This document shows, piece by piece, positions 44,245 through 52,968 of a stretch of 64,000 nucleotides of DNA (the stretch's first letter is position 1; each line of letters opens with the position of its first letter). Where the stretch lies: positions 1-64,000 of the forward strand of contig NZ_JAFKON010000011.1 of assembly GCF_022803015.1 (NCBI RefSeq), written 5' to 3'. The notes under the pieces were generated by a model that was given only the letters and a program-made list of their open reading frames with translations, was not told where the DNA came from and ran no database searches. A program made the position numbers and the translations under genes. Origin of the DNA: Arthrobacter humicola (GTDB taxonomy: Bacteria; Actinomycetota; Actinomycetes; Actinomycetales; Micrococcaceae).

Positions 44245-45867
44245 GTGAGTTTTACCATTCCCTCCCCAACGGCCGGCACGACTTCTCCGACAGCGCCACC
44301 GGCGGTGCCGCCATCAGGGCCCCAGACATTCGGTGCGGACCCTGTTTCCGCACCGGAAAGTCCCGCCCCGGCCCAGCCCCGCACCTACCAGGTGCGCACC
44401 TTCGGCTGCCAGATGAACGTGCACGATTCCGAGCGGATGGCCGGCATGCTGGAAGCGGCAGGCTACGTCCCCTCCGCCGGCGAGCTGGCCGACGTCGTGG
44501 TCTTCAACACCTGCGCCGTCAGGGAAAACGCCGACAACAAGCTGTACGGCAACCTCGGCATCCTCGCCCCGGTCAAGGCAGCCAACCCGGGCATGCAGAT
44601 CGCCGTCGGCGGCTGTCTCGCGCAAAAGGACCGGGAGACCATCCTCAAGAAAGCCCCGTGGGTGGATGCCGTGTTCGGCACGCACAATGTCGGTGCCCTG
44701 CCGGCGCTGCTGGACCGGGCCCGCCACAACAATGAGGCCCAGCTGGAGATCCTCGAATCGCTGGACGTCTTTCCCTCCACCCTCCCCACCAAGAGGGACT
44801 CCGTCTACTCGGGCTGGGTATCGATCTCGGTGGGCTGCAACAACACCTGCACCTTCTGCATCGTCCCGGCCCTGCGGGGCAAGGAAAAGGACCGCCGCCC
44901 CGGTGAGATCCTGGCCGAAATCCAGGCGCTCGTGGACGACGGTGCCATCGAGGTAACCCTGCTGGGCCAGAACGTGAACTCCTACGGCGTCGAATTCGGC
45001 GACCGGCAGGCGTTCTCCAAGCTCCTGCGTGCCTGCGGAGACATTCCGGGCCTGGAGCGGGTCCGGTTCACCAGCCCGCACCCGGCCGCCTTCACCGACG
45101 ACGTCATCGACGCCATGGCCGAGACGCCCAACGTCATGCCGCAGCTGCACATGCCCCTGCAGTCCGGCTCGGACAAGGTCCTCAAGGACATGAAGCGGTC
45201 CTACCGTTCGACCAAGTTCCTCGGCATCCTGGACAAGGTCCGCGAGAAAATTCCGCACGCCGCCATCTCCACGGACATCATCGTTGGGTTCCCCGGCGAG
45301 ACCGAGGAGGACTTCCAGGCCACCCTCGACGTCGTGGAGAAGTCCCGGTTCGCCACCGCCTTCACCTTCCAGTACTCCAAGCGGCCCGGCACGCCCGCCG
45401 CCGACCTGCCGGACCAACTGCCCAAGGCCGTGGTCCAGGAACGCTTCGAACGCCTCACTGCCCTGCAGGACCGGATTGCCGCCGAGGAAAACGCCCGGCA
45501 GCTTGGCCGCCGCGTCGAGGTCATGGTGACGGCCCAGTCGGGCCGCAAGGCTGGGGAAACCCACCGCCTCTCCGGCCGCTCCCAGGACCAGCGGCTGGTG
45601 CACTTCTCCGTGCCCGCCGGAGCCGAAGTGCCCCGGCCCGGCGATCTGGTGACTGTCACCATCACGGAGGCGGCGGCGTTCCACCTCGTCTCCGACCCTG
45701 TCTCGGCCGAGGACTACAGCCTGCGACGGTCCCGTGCCGGCGACGCCTGGGACCGGTCGCAGGCGGATTCGTGCGGCGCCCCGGCCATCCCGGCGGGGAA
45801 GACCAGCGCGTCGGGCACCTCCGGCGTGTCGCTGGGCATGCCCAGCCTCCCGGTCCGCGGCCGTTAG
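44245..45867 (+). CDS. miaB: tRNA-2-methylthio-N6-dimethylallyladenosine synthase
   Basis: A radical-SAM methylthiotransferase acting on A37 after MiaA. The N-terminal cluster cysteines are in FGCQMN, NTCAVREN and GGCLAQK; the radical-SAM motif is CNNTCTFC; a TRAM domain follows (about 410-480). The N-terminal 45 residues and the last 60 are Pro/Ser-rich and longer than in most homologues (540 in all). Four bases separate it from miaA. Confidence 0.96.
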   Translation: MSFTIPSPTAGTTSPTAPPAVPPSGPQTFGADPVSAPESPAPAQPRTYQVRTFGCQMNVHDSERMAGMLEAAGYVPSAGELADVVVFNTCAVRENADNKLYGNLGILAPVKAANPGMQIAVGGCLAQKDRETILKKAPWVDAVFGTHNVGALPALLDRARHNNEAQLEILESLDVFPSTLPTKRDSVYSGWVSISVGCNNTCTFCIVPALRGKEKDRRPGEILAEIQALVDDGAIEVTLLGQNVNSYGVEFGDRQAFSKLLRACGDIPGLERVRFTSPHPAAFTDDVIDAMAETPNVMPQLHMPLQSGSDKVLKDMKRSYRSTKFLGILDKVREKIPHAAISTDIIVGFPGETEEDFQATLDVVEKSRFATAFTFQYSKRPGTPAADLPDQLPKAVVQERFERLTALQDRIAAEENARQLGRRVEVMVTAQSGRKAGETHRLSGRSQDQRLVHFSVPAGAEVPRPGDLVTVTITEAAAFHLVSDPVSAEDYSLRRSRAGDAWDRSQADSCGAPAIPAGKTSASGTSGVSLGMPSLPVRGR

Positions 45868-45871
45868 CGCC

Positions 45872-46954
45872 GTGCCCGGCCAGCAGGGCGCTCCCGGCAA
45901 CGCAGCAGTCCAGAACGCAGCAGCCCGGGCCACAGCCCAGGCCACGGCGGTCGAGGCCACAGCCCAGGCCGCTGCCCAGCAGGACACGGCCCAGCGGGAC
46001 GCTGCCCAAAATGCGGCGGCGCAGGGGGCACGGCCAGCTACTCCGCCGGTGATCGCCGTCGTCGGGCCGACGGGATCCGGCAAATCAGACCTGGCCGTCT
46101 CCCTCGCCCTCGAACTCGACGGGGAAGTCATCAACGCCGACTCGATGCAGTTCTACCGCGGCATGGATATCGGCACCGCCAAGATCACCGAGGCGGAGCG
46201 CCGCGGTGTGCCGCATCACCTGCTGGACATTCTGGACGTGACCGAGGAAGCGAGCGTCTCGGACTTCCAGCAGCAGGCCCGGGCGTTGATCGCCGACATC
46301 CACGGCCGGGGTAAGCGGGCCATCCTGGCCGGCGGCTCCGGACTCTACGTCCGCGCCGCCCTCGACGTCCTGGAATTCCCCGGCACGGATCCGGACATCC
46401 GCGGCCGGCTCGAGGCGGAACTGGCTACCGCAGGACCCGCGCCCCTGCGGCAACGGCTCGAGGCAGTGGACCCCGTCTCCGCGGGCAGGCTCGGCGATGA
46501 GCGCAGGATCATCCGCGCCCTGGAAGTCTTCGAGCTCACCGGGCGGCCATTCAGCTCCTTCATGCCGGCCCGCCAATACTTCCAGCCTGCCGTCCAGATC
46601 GGACTCGAGGCGGACCGGGAACTGCTCCGGCAGCGCCTGGCTGACCGGGTCCACGCGATGGTGGACCGGGGGCTCCTGGACGAAGTCCGCCGGCTGGACG
46701 CCGCAGGGCTCCGCAACGGCCGGACCGCGCCGCGGGCCCTCGGCTACGCCCAGTTCCTCCGGGTGCTCGACGGTGCCTCCAGCGTGGAGCAGGCCGCGGA
46801 TGAAACCATCATCGCCACCCGGCAGTTCGCGCGCCGCCAGCTGACCTGGTTCCGTGCGGATCCCCGGGTCACCTGGCTGGGCTGGCACGGTCCTGACCTC
46901 GTGGCAGAGGCCGCCGACCTCTGCCGGGCGACGCCGGTTCTGCCTCCGGCGTAG
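45872..46954 (+). CDS. miaA: tRNA dimethylallyltransferase
   Basis: It adds the isopentenyl group to A37 of tRNAs reading U-starting codons. The P-loop GPTGSGKSD, NADSMQFYRGMDIGTAK and the DERRIIRALEVFELTGRP motif are clear. The core begins near residue 55; before it lies an Ala/Gln-rich tract of about 48 residues (for example QATAVEATAQAAAQQDTAQ) with no family counterpart. The start is inferred at GTG 45872, 4 bases after the miaB stop; no ribosome site is visible. If translation starts later the tract would be shorter. Confidence 0.93.
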   Translation: MPGQQGAPGNAAVQNAAARATAQATAVEATAQAAAQQDTAQRDAAQNAAAQGARPATPPVIAVVGPTGSGKSDLAVSLALELDGEVINADSMQFYRGMDIGTAKITEAERRGVPHHLLDILDVTEEASVSDFQQQARALIADIHGRGKRAILAGGSGLYVRAALDVLEFPGTDPDIRGRLEAELATAGPAPLRQRLEAVDPVSAGRLGDERRIIRALEVFELTGRPFSSFMPARQYFQPAVQIGLEADRELLRQRLADRVHAMVDRGLLDEVRRLDAAGLRNGRTAPRALGYAQFLRVLDGASSVEQAADETIIATRQFARRQLTWFRADPRVTWLGWHGPDLVAEAADLCRATPVLPPA

Positions 46955-46993
46955 CGCTTGGGTCACAGTGCCGGAGGGGTCGGGGCGGAACGG

Positions 46994-46999
46994 TAACCT
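46994..46999 (+). promoter_or_regulatory. Leaderless -10 box for dapF
   Basis: TAACCT ends 6 bases before ATG 47006; a GGAG in the spacer is one base from the ATG. Confidence 0.5.
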
Positions 47000-47005
47000 T
47001 GGAGC

Positions 47006-47959
47006 ATGGACGAATCCCAAGCCGTAGCCGCTGACCGTACTGCCGGCGATACCGCCCCGCTGAGCGGCCTGAACTTTTCCAAAGGCCACGGAACGGGCAA
47101 CGACTTTGTCCTGATCTCGGACCCCAACGGCGCGCTCGAGTTGAGCCCGGAGCACGTCGCGGCGCTCTGTGACCGGCACCGTGGCATCGGCGGCGACGGC
47201 CTGATCCGGGCCGTGCCTTCCCGGCTCCTGCCCGAGGGGCAGCAATTGCTGACCGCGCACCCCGATGCCGAGTGGTTCATGGACTACCGCAACGGCGACG
47301 GCTCGCTCTCTGAGATGTGCGGGAACGGGGTCCGCGTCTTTGTGCACTTCCTCATCGCCGAAGGCCTCGTAGACCTGCCGGCCGGCGAATCGCTCGTCAT
47401 TGGAACCCGGGGCGGTGCCAAGACGATCGTCCGGACGGCTGCGGGCTACGCCGTCGACATGGGCCCTTGGGAATTCATTTTCCCGGGCGAGGCGACCGCG
47501 CGGGCCATGGACTCGCTGGTCAGCGCCGACGGGCTCGAAGTCGCGCGGCCCGCCCTCTCCGTCAGCATGGGCAACCCGCACACCGTCGTGGCCCTGGCCG
47601 AAACAGCCGAACTGCAGGCCACGCAGCTGTTCACTGCCCCCCGGGTGGACCCGACGCCTCCGCACGGCACCAACGTCGAATTCGTTGTGCCCTCCGAACC
47701 ACTGGTCCACGACGGCACCGGCACCATCACCATGCGGGTCCACGAGCGCGGAGTGGGGGAGACCCAGTCATGCGGCACGGGCGCCTGCGCCGCCGCCGTC
47801 GCGATTCGCCACTGGGCCGGGCAGGGCGCACCGGACGCATGGAACGTCCACGTCCCCGGCGGCGTCGTCGGCGTGAAATTCTTCCTGGGCCCGGAGGGGC
47901 ACGAACACGTCGAACTCAGCGGCCCGGCCGTGATAGTCGCTAGCGGGACGCTTTCCTGA
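47006..47959 (+). CDS. dapF: Diaminopimelate epimerase
   Basis: It interconverts LL- and meso-diaminopimelate for peptidoglycan and lysine. The catalytic pair is Cys105 (SEMCGNGVRVF) and Cys256 (QSCGTGACA). It has 317 residues, with GHGTGNDFVL near the N-terminus. Its last 20 bases overlap the converging methyltransferase gene. Confidence 0.96.
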   Translation: MDESQAVAADRTAGDTAPLSGLNFSKGHGTGNDFVLISDPNGALELSPEHVAALCDRHRGIGGDGLIRAVPSRLLPEGQQLLTAHPDAEWFMDYRNGDGSLSEMCGNGVRVFVHFLIAEGLVDLPAGESLVIGTRGGAKTIVRTAAGYAVDMGPWEFIFPGEATARAMDSLVSADGLEVARPALSVSMGNPHTVVALAETAELQATQLFTAPRVDPTPPHGTNVEFVVPSEPLVHDGTGTITMRVHERGVGETQSCGTGACAAAVAIRHWAGQGAPDAWNVHVPGGVVGVKFFLGPEGHEHVELSGPAVIVASGTLS

Positions 47960-48554
47960 TTCGAAGGATCCGGAACGACTTCGACGTGCTCTCCCGGGTC
48001 ACGCTGAAGCTGGCGTCGAGCTCCGCCGAGAGCCAGCGCTGCAACGAGTCCGAGCCGAGGTTCTTTTGGACGACGAGCCAGGCCGATCCGCCCGGCGCCA
48101 GCCTGGGAATCCACAGGCGCAGGAGGGCATGAAGCTCATCCTTGCCGATCCTGATCGGCGGGTTGGACCAGATGGTGTCAAAGCGCAGGTCGGGGTCCAC
48201 GGCGTCCGGCGTGCTGGCGGATACGTTGTGCAGCCCCAGCAGCCCGGCGTTTTCATTGGTCAGGGTCACGCAGCGTTCGTTCACGTCCACCGCGTAGACC
48301 TGGGCGTGCGGTGCCCGCAGGGCCATGGTCAGGGCGATCGGTCCCCAGCCGCAGCCGATATCCAGCAGGTTGCCCTGCGGCGACGGCGCCGGGACATCGG
48401 CCAGCAGCACGGCCGTTCCCTTGTCGATCCCGTCCGGGCTGAAGATCCCCGAGGACGTCTGCAGCCGGCGCGTCTCACCGGCAAGATCCACGGTGAGCGG
48501 CTTGCGGGTAAAGGGCCCGGCCGGCTGGGCGCTGAAATAGTGTGCAGACTCCAT
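47940..48554 (-). CDS. RsmC-like class I methyltransferase
   Basis: A SAM-dependent methyltransferase of the MTS group (204 residues): SSGIFSPDGIDKGTAVLL, LLDIGCGWGPIALTMAL (SAM site) and DTIWSNPPIRIGK with the NPP(I) catalytic motif typical of N2-guanine rRNA methyltransferases. ATG 48554 is used because the family start MESAHYFS is there; TAATCT lies 8 bases upstream on the minus strand. It overlaps dapF tail to tail by 20 bp. Confidence 0.9.
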   Translation of the reverse strand: MESAHYFSAQPAGPFTRKPLTVDLAGETRRLQTSSGIFSPDGIDKGTAVLLADVPAPSPQGNLLDIGCGWGPIALTMALRAPHAQVYAVDVNERCVTLTNENAGLLGLHNVSASTPDAVDPDLRFDTIWSNPPIRIGKDELHALLRLWIPRLAPGGSAWLVVQKNLGSDSLQRWLSAELDASFSVTRESTSKSFRILRIRKASR

Positions 48555-48617
48555 AATGGGCCAGATTAGTTCGCGGCCAGCCCGTATGGGAAACCGGGTG
48601 GCAGCGCCGGCGTCTGC

Positions 48618-48623
48618 TACGCT
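48618..48623 (+). promoter_or_regulatory. -10 box for the hflX leader transcript
   Basis: TACGCT ends 7 bases before ATG 48631, the spacing seen at leaderless genes here. Confidence 0.55.
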
Positions 48624-48630
48624 ACAAAAC

Positions 48631-48651
48631 ATGATCTTGATCTCCAAGTAG
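48631..48651 (+). CDS. Six-residue leaderless upstream frame (MILISK)
   Basis: ATG ATC TTG ATC TCC AAG TAG starts 7 bases after a TACGCT box, with no ribosome site. A strong hairpin begins 8 bases after its stop. Position at the head of a long leader suggests a regulatory leader peptide for hflX; translation is unproven. Confidence 0.45.
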   Translation: MILISK

Positions 48652-48658
48652 CCGGCAC

Positions 48659-48697
48659 GGGTCCCGTCCCGTCCTTGTCAGGGACGCCGAGGGACCC
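48659..48697 (+). promoter_or_regulatory. Nested hairpin after the upstream frame
   Basis: GGGTCCC (48659-48665) pairs with GGGACCC (48691-48697); inside, CGTCC (48670-48674) pairs with GGACG (48682-48686). A ribosome stalled on the six-codon frame would occlude its 5' arm. Confidence 0.65.
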
Positions 48698-48742
48698 CGA
48701 AGCGACGCAGGTAAACGCCTTCCGCTGAGTGCGCCATCGCAG

Positions 48743-48760
48743 GGGTGAGTTTTCTCACCC
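48743..48760 (+). terminator. Hairpin in the hflX leader
   Basis: GGGTGAG-TTTT-CTCACCC, a perfect 7-bp stem, with no U-run after it. A possible pause or attenuation site. Confidence 0.5.
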
Positions 48761-48806
48761 GCGGGCGCCCGCACCACTTGGAATCCAGCCATTTCCCAGG
48801 CACCGA

Positions 48807-48834
48807 GTTTTGCTGGCACCGTTTTTGCTGGCAC
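48807..48834. repeat. 13-14-bp direct repeat
   Basis: GTTTTGCTGGCAC (48807-48819) and GTTTTTGCTGGCAC (48821-48834) are tandem near-identical copies in the hflX leader. Confidence 0.7.
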
Positions 48835-49123
48835 TGTGCTCGCGCTGTGCTCCCGGGCCCGGCGTGGCGGAGGCACCCACCTCACCGCGTTTTGCACCGG
48901 CACCGGCACCGCCCAGACAGCCAGTGTCCCCGTAGCCAGGCGACTTAGCCGCCTCTACCGTCACCCAGCCACCGCTCTGCACAGAGCCAGCCCCGCCCCG
49001 GCGCCGTTGCCGCGGGCATTCCAGGAGGCCCGCATGACCCCCCGCCGTCAGCCCAGCGCGAATACCGCCCCACAGAGCAACAATCGGCACTATTCTGAAA
49101 GTGCCGAACCTTTAAAGGAGACC

Positions 49124-50725
49124 ATGACCAGCCACCCCAACACCGGACCCGATTCAGCAGCCCAGGACATGAGCCCTGAAGAGATTCAAGCTGTAATCGA
49201 CCGGATCCTTTCCAAGGACACCCCCGCCCCAGGCCGCGGCGGCTCCGGCACCAGCCATGGCACCGCCGCCGGTGCTGGTACCAGCAGCCCGGCGTCGGTG
49301 CTCGGCAAGGCGCAGGCCATCTCCCGCCTGGACGAGGTGTACACCAACTTCGACGGCGACCAGCAGGACCTTGAGGAACGGCACGCACTGCGCCGCAAGG
49401 CCGGCCTGTCCACCGAGCTCGAAGACGTCACCGAGGTCGAATACCGGCAGTTGCGCCTTGAGCGCGTCGTCCTGGCCGGCCTCTGGACCGAGGGCACCCT
49501 CGCGGACGCCGAGAACTCCCTGCGCGAACTTGCCGCCCTCGCTGAGACGGCCGGCTCCGAGGTCCTCGACGGGCTCGTCCAGCGGCGCGCCAAGCCCGAT
49601 CCCGGGACTTTCCTCGGCTCCGGCAAGGCACAGGAGCTGAAAGCCATCGTGATGTCCACCGGCGCCGACACCGTCGTCGTCGACGCCGAACTGGCCCCCT
49701 CCCAGCGGCGTGGGCTGGAGGACATCGTCAAGGTCAAGGTCATTGACCGGACAGCGCTGATCCTGGACATCTTCGCCCAGCACGCCAAGAGCCGTGAAGG
49801 CAAGGCGCAGGTGGAGCTCGCCCAGCTCGAATACCTGCTCCCGCGCCTGCGCGGCTGGGGTGAATCGATGTCCCGACAGGCCGGTGGCCAGGTGGGCGGC
49901 GCAGGTGCCGGCATGGGCTCGCGTGGTCCCGGTGAAACCAAGATCGAACTGGACCGCCGTCGGATCCGCACCCGGATGGCCAAGCTGCGGCGCGAAATCG
50001 CCGCCATGAAGCCTGCCCGGGAAACGAAGCGCGCCAACCGCCGTCGTAATGCCGTGCCCTCTGTCGCGATCGCCGGGTACACCAACGCAGGGAAGTCCTC
50101 GCTGCTGAACCGGCTGACCGACGCGGGGGTGCTGGTGGAAAACGCCCTGTTCGCCACCCTGGACCCCACCGTCCGCAAGGCCGAAACCGCTGACGGGCTG
50201 GGATACACCCTGGCCGACACCGTGGGCTTTGTCCGTTCCCTGCCCACCCAGCTCGTGGAGGCATTCCGCTCCACGCTGGAAGAGGTCGCCGACTCTGACC
50301 TGATCCTGCATGTCGTGGACGTCTCGCACCCGGATCCGGAGGGCCAGATCGCCGCTGTCCGGACGGTCTTCAGCGAAGTCGACGCACGCAAGGTTCCGGA
50401 AATCATTGTCCTGAACAAGGCCGACGCCGCTGACCCGTTCGTGGTCGAACGGCTCAAGCAGCGCGAGCCGCGCCACGTGGTGGTCTCGGCCCGCACCGGC
50501 GAAGGCATTCCGGAACTGCTCAAGGCCATCAGCGACGGCATTCCGCGGCCCAGCGTGAAGCTTGAACTGCTCATCCCGTACAACCGCGGAGATCTGATCA
50601 GCAAGCTTCACGAGAGCGACGCCGAGATCCTCAGCCTCGACCACGAGGAAACCGGGACCCGTGCCGTGGTGATGGTGCGTGAAGGACTCGCCGCCGAACT
50701 GGATCCCTTCATCAGCAATGACTGA
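49124..50725 (+). CDS. hflX: GTPase HflX
   Basis: A ribosome-binding GTPase that splits stalled ribosomes after heat or antibiotic stress. The 533 residues have the HflX N-domain (QRRAKPDPGTFLGSGKAQEL, about 160-180), a coiled linker with GRGPGETK-like SRGPGETKIELDRR, and the G domain: GYTNAGKSSLLN, DTVGFVR, LNKAD. The first 60 residues are Gly/Ser-rich. ATG 49124 is preceded by AAAGGAG. The helicase gene overlaps its last 8 bases. Confidence 0.95.
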   Translation: MTSHPNTGPDSAAQDMSPEEIQAVIDRILSKDTPAPGRGGSGTSHGTAAGAGTSSPASVLGKAQAISRLDEVYTNFDGDQQDLEERHALRRKAGLSTELEDVTEVEYRQLRLERVVLAGLWTEGTLADAENSLRELAALAETAGSEVLDGLVQRRAKPDPGTFLGSGKAQELKAIVMSTGADTVVVDAELAPSQRRGLEDIVKVKVIDRTALILDIFAQHAKSREGKAQVELAQLEYLLPRLRGWGESMSRQAGGQVGGAGAGMGSRGPGETKIELDRRRIRTRMAKLRREIAAMKPARETKRANRRRNAVPSVAIAGYTNAGKSSLLNRLTDAGVLVENALFATLDPTVRKAETADGLGYTLADTVGFVRSLPTQLVEAFRSTLEEVADSDLILHVVDVSHPDPEGQIAAVRTVFSEVDARKVPEIIVLNKADAADPFVVERLKQREPRHVVVSARTGEGIPELLKAISDGIPRPSVKLELLIPYNRGDLISKLHESDAEILSLDHEETGTRAVVMVREGLAAELDPFISND

Positions 50726-52871
50726 GGCCGCGGTGACCAGGACCGACGCCGAACCAGTTGACGCCGAACCAGCCGACGCCAAACCAGCTGACGCCAAACC
50801 AGCTGATGCTGGGCCGGCCGAAGCCGACACCGGCGCCGGTTCAGGTGCCGGCGCGGCCGGCGAGGAGTTTGTTGTTAAGCTGCTCGACCGTGCCGTGTCC
50901 GGCATGGGCGGGCAGAGCCGCGATGGCCAGCACGAAATGGCCCGGCAGGTGGCGCGCGCGATAGACAGCGGCGATCACCTGCTGGTCCAGGCCGGCACCG
51001 GCACCGGCAAGTCGCTGGCCTACCTGATTCCGCTGATCGCGCATTCGCTGACCAGCAACAAACCCACCCTGGTCTCCACCGCCACCCTGGCGCTGCAGAC
51101 ACAGATTGTGGGCCGGGACCTGCCCAGGCTGCTCAAGACCATCACGCCCGCCCTGGAGAGGCCCGTCAAGGTCGCCCTGGTCAAGGGCCGTTCCAACTAC
51201 GTCTGCCGGCACAAACTCGAGGGCGGCTTCCCGTCCGAAGAACCTTCCGAGGGACAGCTGTTTTCCCTTGGCGAGGACACGTCCGTGCCGCATTTCGCCG
51301 CCGCACTTGGCGGGCCGTCCTCCCAGCTGGGCAAGGAAGTCGTCCGCCTGCGCGAATGGGCCGAGGAGACCGCCACGGGGGACCGCGACGAGCTCATGCC
51401 CGGCGTCACGGACCGGGCCTGGCGCCAGGTCTCGGTCACCTCCATGGAGTGCCTCGGTGCGCAGAAGTGCCCGCTCGCGGCCGAATGCTTCAGCGAGCTG
51501 GCACGGCAGAACGCCGCCGATGCCGACGTCGTGGTCACCAACCACGCCATGCTCGCCGTCAGTGCCTTCGAAGGCCTGGCGGTGCTGCCCGAGTACGACG
51601 TCGTCGTGGTGGATGAAGCACACGAACTTCAGGACCGCGTCACGGGCGCGGTCTCGGGCCAGCTCTCCGTGGCGATGGTGCACGCCGCCGCGTCCGGGGC
51701 CCGGAAGCACACGGGCATCACCGTGGATGCACTGAGCAATGCCGCTGCCCACCTGGAGCTCGCCATCGACGGCGTCCCCAGCGGGCTGATGCCCAACGGC
51801 CTGAACAGCGAGCAGCTGGACTGCATCGACCAGCTGCGCGACGCATGCCGCGCCGCGCTGTCCGATTCCAAGGGGGACAGCTCCGTGTCGGCGGACGGCG
51901 GACGGCAGCTGGCCCGCTCGCGCCTCATGGTCATCCTGGAGCTCTGTGAACGCCTCCTGGCCGCGCGCGAAAACCGCGAAGTCGTGTGGTTCTCCCGCAA
52001 CAGCAGCTTCGATCCGGCGCAGGGCTACTCGCAGCCGGACGAGAGCGCGCCGGCGTTGATCAATGTTGCCCCGCTGAGCGTCGCAGGGCGGTTGCGCGAG
52101 GGCCTGTTCGCAGACCACACCGTCATCCTGACCTCGGCCACACTGGCCATCGGCGCCGCCTTCGAACCCGCCGCCGGCGGCCTGGGCCTGGTTGGCAACG
52201 GCGCACCGAGCTGGACCGGCGTCGACGTCGGCTCCCCGTTCGACTACCCGAAGCAGGGCATACTCTACGTCGCCCGGCACCTGCCCAAACCCGGCCGCGG
52301 AACGTCCCCCGAGGCCCTGGACGAACTCGAGAAGCTGATCCGCGCCTCCGGCGGAGGCGCCCTGTGCCTGTTCTCCTCGCGGCGCGCCGCAGAGGAAGCA
52401 GCCGAGGCCATGCGGCCCCGGCTGGGCCTCAGCATCCTCTGCCAGGGGGAGTCGACCATGACGGCGCTCGTGCGGCAGTTTGCCGACGAACCTGACACGT
52501 GTTTGTTCGGCACTATGTCCCTCTGGCAGGGCGTCGACGTCCCTGGCGTGTCCTGCCGGCTGGTGGTCATCGACCGGATTCCCTTCCCGCGGCCGGACGA
52601 CCCGCTGATGACGGCACGTTCGCGGGCCGTGGCCCAGGCCGGCGGCAATGGCTTCATGGCCGTCTCGGCCACGCACGCCGCCATCCGCCTCGCGCAGGGC
52701 GCCGGACGGCTGATCCGCTCGACCTCGGATAAGGGCGTGGTGGCGGTGCTGGATTCGCGGCTCTCCACGGAGCGTTACGGCGGCTTCCTGCGCGCCGCGC
52801 TGCCGCCGTTCTGGCCCACCACCGATTCATCGATAGCCATGGCAGCCCTGAAGCGACTGGCGAAAGACTAA
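50718..52871 (+). CDS. ATP-dependent helicase, DinG/XPD family
   Basis: A superfamily 2 DNA helicase of 717 residues. Walker A is AGTGTGKSLAYL (about 93-104), the DEAH box is VVVDEAHEL, and four cysteines of an iron-sulfur domain are visible (SNYVCRHK, then MECLGAQKCPLAAECF). C-terminal motifs include MSLWQGVDVPG and GRLIRS. It probably acts in R-loop or damaged-DNA processing. The N-terminus has a DAxPA pentapeptide repeat. It starts at ATG 50718 within the hflX stop region and lies next to lexA. Confidence 0.93.
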   Translation: MTEAAVTRTDAEPVDAEPADAKPADAKPADAGPAEADTGAGSGAGAAGEEFVVKLLDRAVSGMGGQSRDGQHEMARQVARAIDSGDHLLVQAGTGTGKSLAYLIPLIAHSLTSNKPTLVSTATLALQTQIVGRDLPRLLKTITPALERPVKVALVKGRSNYVCRHKLEGGFPSEEPSEGQLFSLGEDTSVPHFAAALGGPSSQLGKEVVRLREWAEETATGDRDELMPGVTDRAWRQVSVTSMECLGAQKCPLAAECFSELARQNAADADVVVTNHAMLAVSAFEGLAVLPEYDVVVVDEAHELQDRVTGAVSGQLSVAMVHAAASGARKHTGITVDALSNAAAHLELAIDGVPSGLMPNGLNSEQLDCIDQLRDACRAALSDSKGDSSVSADGGRQLARSRLMVILELCERLLAARENREVVWFSRNSSFDPAQGYSQPDESAPALINVAPLSVAGRLREGLFADHTVILTSATLAIGAAFEPAAGGLGLVGNGAPSWTGVDVGSPFDYPKQGILYVARHLPKPGRGTSPEALDELEKLIRASGGGALCLFSSRRAAEEAAEAMRPRLGLSILCQGESTMTALVRQFADEPDTCLFGTMSLWQGVDVPGVSCRLVVIDRIPFPRPDDPLMTARSRAVAQAGGNGFMAVSATHAAIRLAQGAGRLIRSTSDKGVVAVLDSRLSTERYGGFLRAALPPFWPTTDSSIAMAALKRLAKD
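50745..50819 (+). repeat. 15-bp coding repeat in the helicase N-terminus
   Basis: Five units, the last degenerate, each encoding Asp-Ala-x-Pro-(Ala/Val) (DAEPV, DAEPA, DAKPA, DAKPA, DAGPA). Units three and four are identical in DNA, a sign of recent slippage. Confidence 0.9.
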
Positions 52872-52883
52872 GTCCCAAACCGG

Positions 52884-52923
52884 GGCCGCCACCCTGCGCC
52901 GGAAATCCGCCGCGGGGTGGCCG
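52884..52923. terminator. Convergent hairpin between helicase and lexA
   Basis: GGCC-CCACCC against GGGTGG-CC encloses a G+C-rich loop, 12 bases after the helicase stop and 45 before the lexA stop. Confidence 0.6.
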
Positions 52924-52968
52924 CTCCGAACTGGCGGCATGGCCCGGGACGGCTAAGGGGAGCGCAGT

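Larger units (their letters stand above)
48555..49123 (+). other. Long hflX leader region
   Basis: These 569 bases separate the methyltransferase from hflX. The region contains a TACGCT promoter box, a six-codon frame, two strong hairpins and a direct repeat (listed separately). The rest is G+C-rich and no credible gene was seen; an open frame upstream of hflX from 48836 has no recognisable protein and probably is not translated. Confidence 0.7.

Noticed and set aside
48651..48720. tRNA-like fold after the six-codon frame
   Set aside because: There is no cloverleaf, T-loop or anticodon arm; it is a simple nested hairpin.
48836..49123. N-terminal extension of HflX or a separate upstream gene
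   Set aside because: The frame is open but low-complexity, unlike HflX, and a good ribosome site precedes ATG 49124.
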